Of a DNA stretch of 9,849 nucleotides, positions 6,521 through 9,849 are shown piece by piece. The stretch's first letter is position 1; each line of letters starts with the position of its first letter. Position numbers and translations under genes: made by a program. The DNA is from Chitinophagales bacterium (GTDB taxonomy: Bacteria; Bacteroidota; Bacteroidia; Chitinophagales; Saprospiraceae): assembly GCA_013297575.1 (NCBI GenBank), contig JAAFHO010000154.1:1-9849 (forward strand). The letters are read 5' to 3'. A model generated the notes under the pieces. The model had not been told where the DNA came from, did no database searches, and saw only the letters and a program-made list of their open reading frames with translations.

Positions 6521-7777
6521 ATGAAATTGCTAACATTACAAACACTTTTGGGGCTATTGCTGTGCGCCTCCACACTTTCATCTCAAATTACTTTTGACGG
6601 TACAATCAACGAATCCCAATGGGGAGCAGCGGCATCTACCAGTGCAGGAGGCCCAACACCTGGTTTTGGTGCTGGGCACGAAATAAATGCCCTCTATGTC
6701 AATGGCGATGCCAATAATATCAACTTTGGAGTGGCTGGTAACGTCCAAAATGGCAATCGAATTGTCTTGTTTTTAGATACCAAAACGGGCGGCTATAACA
6801 ATGGCAACTATGGTCGGACAGGTGCGCCAAATGGCGTTAATAATTTCAATTCGGGCACTTCTTTTGATGCCGGATTCAATGCGGATTACGCTTTGGTGAT
6901 TGGTACCAATGCTGGTTCGTCCAATTACTTTGTTGACTTATTTACTTTAGCCGGCACTGCAGCAGGCGGCGGAGGATCCAATTCATTTTTTGGTAGCCCC
7001 AATGGCACAACCATCGGCGCAGCACCCGCAAACAGTTCTCAAACGGCTGGTTTTGAAATTGCAGTTTCAAAAACAGCACTTGGATACCTGTCCTCTTTTG
7101 GTGCAATAAAAGTTTTTGCGATGTATATGAGTGATGGTGCTTTTTTAAGTAACCAGTTTTTAACGCCTGCTGGCAGCAGCGATGGCAATTACGGAAATGG
7201 AGCCGTTGTTTTTGGCAGTGCTGCTCCCAACCCCGTTACAATTGCGGCCGCTTCATTGCCCGTCGAATTAGTGGATATTACGGCTAAGGCAGTAAAAGAA
7301 GGCATTTTAATATCTTGGAGGACTGCTATGGAACGCGATAATAGCCATTTTGAAGTGGAATACAGCAATAATGGGCAAATATGGGAAACGTTAGACCATA
7401 TTACTGGCAAAGGTACTCCAAGCCCTTATACCTATCTGCACAAAACGCTGGAGCGCGCTACACACTATTACCGTTTAAAACAGGTGGATATGGATGGCCA
7501 TTTTGCCTATTCTAAAGTAGTTTCAACTGCCTTAAAAGGGAATACTGCTTACACGCTCGCTCCCAATCCGGTATTCACAGATGCCATTACCCTTAAAATG
7601 GCGTCCATAGATGATGTAAACATTCAATTTTTTAATGTTGCCGGTCAATTGGTGCATACGTTGCACAGTACATCTGCCACTCAAGGTCTTGAAATAGATG
7701 TTGCCTCTTGGCCTACAGGGACGTATTGGTTGCAAATCAATCAAGAATTGCCCGTGCAGTTTTTTGTGCAGCATTAA
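6521..7777 (+). CDS. Secreted protein with T9SS C-terminal sorting domain, function unknown
   Basis: Exported protein of 418 residues. Residues 1-21 (MKLLTLQTLLGLLLCASTLS) form a Sec signal peptide, with type I cleavage probable near 20-22; the cysteine at 15 does not sit in a good lipobox. The mature protein opens with ITFDGTINESQWG, a start shared by CBM9/DOMON-like surface domains (about 22-240). This part is rich in Gly, Asn and Ser and contains AGGGGSNS-type loops. SLPVELVDITA (245-255) begins a fibronectin-like segment (to about 336), common just before T9SS tails. The last 75 residues (YTLAPNP from 344, then NVAGQLV and PTGTYWLQI) are a type A sorting domain, normally cleaved on export through the outer membrane. 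No enzyme motif is recognised, so a binding or adhesive role is only a guess. The gene has its own promoter box. Confidence 0.88.
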   Translation: MKLLTLQTLLGLLLCASTLSSQITFDGTINESQWGAAASTSAGGPTPGFGAGHEINALYVNGDANNINFGVAGNVQNGNRIVLFLDTKTGGYNNGNYGRTGAPNGVNNFNSGTSFDAGFNADYALVIGTNAGSSNYFVDLFTLAGTAAGGGGSNSFFGSPNGTTIGAAPANSSQTAGFEIAVSKTALGYLSSFGAIKVFAMYMSDGAFLSNQFLTPAGSSDGNYGNGAVVFGSAAPNPVTIAAASLPVELVDITAKAVKEGILISWRTAMERDNSHFEVEYSNNGQIWETLDHITGKGTPSPYTYLHKTLERATHYYRLKQVDMDGHFAYSKVVSTALKGNTAYTLAPNPVFTDAITLKMASIDDVNIQFFNVAGQLVHTLHSTSATQGLEIDVASWPTGTYWLQINQELPVQFFVQH

Positions 7778-7792
7778 ACTTTTAAGCGGTTA

Positions 7793-7862
7793 AACAACCA
7801 TGAAATAGTTAAAATGAACGAGTTATAAGCGGTTCATCAAATTCAACTATTTCATGGTTGTT
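7793..7862. repeat. Perfect 18-bp inverted repeat downstream of the T9SS gene
   Basis: The arms 7793-7810 (AACAACCATGAAATAGTT) and 7845-7862 are exact reverse complements with a 34-nt spacer, which contains a further 6-bp pairing (ATGAAC 7814-7819 with GTTCAT 7832-7837). It begins 15 nt past the T9SS gene's stop codon, where a terminator would be expected. No T run of useful length follows on either strand. It may be a bidirectional transcript-end hairpin or a dispersed repeat. Confidence 0.6.
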
Positions 7863-7920
7863 ATACTGCTGCTCCGCCGACGCAAAACCGCCCACTTTGG
7901 CACCACCATTCAAGGCTGCA

Positions 7921-8081
7921 ATTAAAAGGACGACCATTAGTATCGGATTCCACAAAATATTGATAAATCTTGGCGCGCAACCATTCGGCAATATAACGTG
8001 AGCGGCCTACAAGTGGAAAATTACGGGAATGGCGTGCGGTTTTTGTATCATATCATTTACGCCCACATTAAATGGCAACGT
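7921..8081 (-). pseudogene. Remnant of an FMN-binding glutamate synthase-like gene, frameshifted
   Basis: On the minus strand, 8030 to about 8063 encodes GVNDMIQKPHAI and, in another frame, 8025-7921 encodes RNFPLVGRSRYIAEW and onward to KIYQYFVESDTNGRPFN. Joined, they read like the N-terminal region of the glutamate synthase large-subunit-like family (GltB/YerD type, pattern D-IQ-HAIRRNFPLVG-RY through QYF-ESDT-G-PFNR). Two bases instead of three lie between the pieces, which fits a one-base deletion. In-frame stops occur on the upstream side and the similarity ends at GRPFN, so only about 50 of roughly 500 residues remain. Family assignment is from memory of the motif pattern. The 360-bp gap (7778-8137) holds nothing else I can name except the 18-bp inverted repeat. 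A short open stretch on minus (about 7809-7922) has no recognised product. Confidence 0.65.
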
Positions 8082-8112
8082 AACTCGTCGCAATATATAC
8101 GATTAATCTCCG

Positions 8113-8120
8113 TATTTTGG
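8113..8120 (+). promoter_or_regulatory. Possible -7 box (TATTTTGG) of the NarL-type regulator
   Basis: Close to TAnnTTTG but with one base fewer between TA and TTTG. It ends 17 nt before the ATG at 8138, the spacing seen at the other genes here. Weak evidence, offered because no exact box lies nearby. Confidence 0.3.
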
Positions 8121-8137
8121 CCGAAATTTTTTTGTTA

Positions 8138-8782
8138 ATGTCTAAAACTATAAATATACTTTTAGCCGATGACCATGCTTTGGTCTTAAATGGCCTCATC
8201 GCATTATTGTCGCAGGATTTGGAATTCCATATTGTAGCAAGTGCTAAAGACGGGCGAGAAGCCATTACGTTATTAGCCCAAAACAACATTGATATTGCAA
8301 TACTCGATATTAACATGCCCAATATGACTGGTTTAGAACTAACTCGGCATATCCATACGCATTTCCCGACTGTGAAAGTGATACTCCTAAGCATGCATGC
8401 CGAACCTTCCTTAGTGCGTAGCGCAATTGATAATGGGGCGGATGGTTATGTCTTAAAAACAGCTGATTTTGAAGAACTTTCTTTTGCCATTAAGCAAGTT
8501 GCCAAAGGAAAACCCTATTTTGATACCAGCCTTTTATTGAGCCAAAAAGCAGATGATAAGCCTGGAGCCAGTCTAACACTACCGATTTTAAGCGAACTCA
8601 CTTCACGAGAAGTAGAAATACTTTGTATGATTTCGCAAGGTATGAACAATACCGAAATTGGCGAAAAACTATTCATTAGCCCTAAAACAGTGGATACCCA
8701 TAGAACCAATCTCATGCGCAAACTAAATGCAAAAAATGCAGCGTCATTGACTCGGATTGCGTTAGAAGCCGGTCTTATTTAA
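8138..8782 (+). CDS. NarL/FixJ-family response regulator (receiver plus LuxR-type HTH)
   Basis: Two-component transcription regulator of 214 residues from the ATG at 8138. The receiver domain (about 5-122) has the acidic pair D11/D12, phosphoacceptor D57 in AILDINMP, S85 in the LLSMH switch region and K107 in YVLKTAD. A short linker leads to a LuxR-type helix-turn-helix (about 152-212) with LTSREVEIL, the turn MNNTEIGEKLFIS and the recognition helix SPKTVDTHRTNLMRKL. An in-frame TTG at 8117 would add seven residues, but the receiver fold starts right after the ATG and the TTG overlaps the possible -7 box. No histidine kinase is adjacent. In Bacteroidota such regulators often pair with TPR-containing sensor kinases. 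The next gene (DUF5916) has its own promoter box 34 bp past the stop codon. Targets are unknown. Confidence 0.95.
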   Translation: MSKTINILLADDHALVLNGLIALLSQDLEFHIVASAKDGREAITLLAQNNIDIAILDINMPNMTGLELTRHIHTHFPTVKVILLSMHAEPSLVRSAIDNGADGYVLKTADFEELSFAIKQVAKGKPYFDTSLLLSQKADDKPGASLTLPILSELTSREVEILCMISQGMNNTEIGEKLFISPKTVDTHRTNLMRKLNAKNAASLTRIALEAGLI

Positions 8783-8816
8783 TGATCTTTATTATGCCTA
8801 AAACCAAAAACGCAAG

Positions 8817-8824
8817 TAGTTTTG
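8817..8824 (+). promoter_or_regulatory. -7 box (TAGTTTTG) of the DUF5916 gene
   Basis: Exact TAnnTTTG match, 24 nt before the GTG at 8849. It overlaps an in-frame TTG (8822-8824), the only other upstream start candidate, and so favours the GTG. Confidence 0.55.
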
Positions 8825-8848
8825 ACACCAATTAATTATCAAACAAAA

Positions 8849-9849
8849 GTGAATTATTCTCATTATTTTGCCATTATCGTATCTTTTACACTATATTTTG
8901 GCTTATTGCCCCATTTGAACGCCCAAAAAATAAACGAATCTGTTCAATACAAGATCAAACGTGCCGAAGGTGAAATTAAAATTGATGGCAATATGGACGA
9001 TTCGGGTTGGCAAAACACCGCGTTAGGTAGCACGTTTTGGATGATAACCCCTATGGATACCAGCCTAACAAGGGCACAAACGGAATTTCGATTTACCTAC
9101 GATGACAAAAACCTGTATTTGGTGGCTGTTTGTTATGAAGCCATTAAGGATAAATCCTATATTGTAGAGTCTTTAAAACGCGATTTTAATTTTGGCAAAA
9201 ACGATAATTTATGGTTGATACTCGAGCCATTTAATGACCTGACCAATGGTTTTGTTTTTGGTGCAAACCCAGCAGGTGCGCAGTTCGATGGGATGATTTA
9301 TGATGGTTCAGAACTCAATGTAAATTGGGACAATAAATGGATATCGGCCACTAAATACCTTGGCGATCGTTGGATTTTTGAAGCAGCGATACCGTTCAAA
9401 ACACTGCGTTATAAAGCAGGAGAAACACGCTGGGGCATGAATTTTAGCCGTTTAGATATCAAATCCAATGAAAAATCATCATGGGCGCCTATTCCACGGC
9501 AATTCAAAAGTATTACCCTCGCTTATACAGGTGTACTCGTTTGGGATGAAGCACCACCAACCCCCAGTAATAATATTTCTATTATTCCTTACGCATTGGG
9601 CGCGGTGACAAAAAATTATGAGCAGCTCGAAAAAGCAGATACACGTACCGCATTTGGGGTAGATGGAAAAATTGCGGTCACATCATCGCTTAATCTCGAC
9701 TTGACCATCAACCCAGATTTTTCACAAGTGGATGTGGACCAACAAGTGACCAATTTGGATCGTTTTGAATTGTTTTTTCCCGAAAGGCGGCAGTTTTTCT
9801 TAGAAAATTCGGATTTGTTTAGCAGTTTTGGCACCAACTCGGTGCGGCC
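8849..9849 (+). CDS. DUF5916 protein with N-terminal CBM9-like domain (3' end beyond window)
   Basis: N-terminal 333 codons of a DUF5916 outer-membrane-type protein; complete members are usually 700-900 residues, so less than half is here. No in-frame ATG occurs before codon 49, which lies inside the first domain. GTG at 8849 gives a signal peptide (hydrophobic residues about 7-20, cleavage likely near HLNA/Q at 25-26). A CBM9-like segment follows (about 42-228): GEIKIDGNMDDSGWQ, then FRFTYDDKNLYLVAVCYE. The DUF5916 region begins near 240, with the family hallmark NPDFSQVDVDQQVTNLDRFE (288-307) and FFPERRQFFLEN (309-320). The family is predicted to form an outer-membrane beta-barrel; its substrate is unknown. 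The signal peptide has no lysine or arginine before its core, unless translation starts at TTG 8822, which adds one lysine. It follows the NarL-type regulator after 66 bp with its own promoter box. Confidence 0.9.
   Translation, partial: MNYSHYFAIIVSFTLYFGLLPHLNAQKINESVQYKIKRAEGEIKIDGNMDDSGWQNTALGSTFWMITPMDTSLTRAQTEFRFTYDDKNLYLVAVCYEAIKDKSYIVESLKRDFNFGKNDNLWLILEPFNDLTNGFVFGANPAGAQFDGMIYDGSELNVNWDNKWISATKYLGDRWIFEAAIPFKTLRYKAGETRWGMNFSRLDIKSNEKSSWAPIPRQFKSITLAYTGVLVWDEAPPTPSNNISIIPYALGAVTKNYEQLEKADTRTAFGVDGKIAVTSSLNLDLTINPDFSQVDVDQQVTNLDRFELFFPERRQFFLENSDLFSSFGTNSVR

Noticed and set aside
7793..7862. Terminal inverted repeats of an insertion sequence
   Set aside because: Only 34 bp lie between the arms, no transposase is present and no target duplication is visible.
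8117..8137. TTG start for the NarL-type regulator
   Set aside because: The extra seven residues precede a normal receiver start and overlap the likely promoter; the ATG at 8138 fits the family.
8068..8394. Minus-strand open frame opposite the NarL-type regulator
   Set aside because: It is antisense to a clear receiver domain, has no recognisable features, and does not carry the glutamate synthase remnant, which lies in other frames.
8782..8835. Short open frame starting at the ATG overlapping the regulator stop codon
   Set aside because: It codes only about 17 residues, is out of frame with the DUF5916 gene and overlaps its promoter box.

Overview
The window looks like chromosomal DNA from a member of the Bacteroidota, most likely a Saprospiraceae- or Chitinophaga-like environmental lineage (the lineage is inference). 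Four things point there: a protein with a C-terminal type IX secretion (T9SS) sorting domain; a DUF5916 outer-membrane-type protein; a two-repeat MacB/FtsX permease of the kind that is abundant in this phylum; and promoter -7 boxes of the Bacteroidota form TAnnTTTG in front of most genes. Shine-Dalgarno sequences are absent, as is normal for the group.

Layout. The left part is on the minus strand: a large ABC-transporter permease that runs off the left edge (1-2244), a 462-bp gap with a terminator and a cluster of palindromic repeats (2245-2706), an orphan LytTR-type response regulator (2707-3435), a 302-bp gap with an inverted repeat and a terminator (3436-3737), and a dicluster ferredoxin (3738-4085). 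From about 4.1 kb the genes read on the plus strand. The ferredoxin and sucC have back-to-back promoters. sucC (succinyl-CoA synthetase beta subunit, 4243-5436) is followed after 2 nt by a UbiA-family prenyltransferase (5439-6452), so the two are probably co-transcribed. Next come a T9SS-secreted protein (6521-7777), a 360-bp gap with an 18-bp inverted repeat and the frameshifted remnant of an FMN-binding glutamate synthase-like gene (7778-8137), a NarL/FixJ-type response regulator (8138-8782), and the first 333 codons of a DUF5916 protein (8849 to the right edge).

How the genes work together. No single pathway joins them. sucC belongs to the TCA cycle, the ferredoxin carries electrons, and the UbiA protein modifies an unknown lipid or quinone acceptor. 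The permease, the T9SS protein and the DUF5916 protein all belong to the cell envelope or surface. Both response regulators lack a histidine kinase next to them in this window. The NarL-type regulator lies between two exported proteins that both begin with a CBM9/DOMON-like segment.

No complete new defence, mobile or biosynthetic system is visible. The most distinctive signals are in the gaps: a family of short palindromes whose stem sequence changes with pairing preserved while the tail stays constant, and the glutamate synthase gene remnant.
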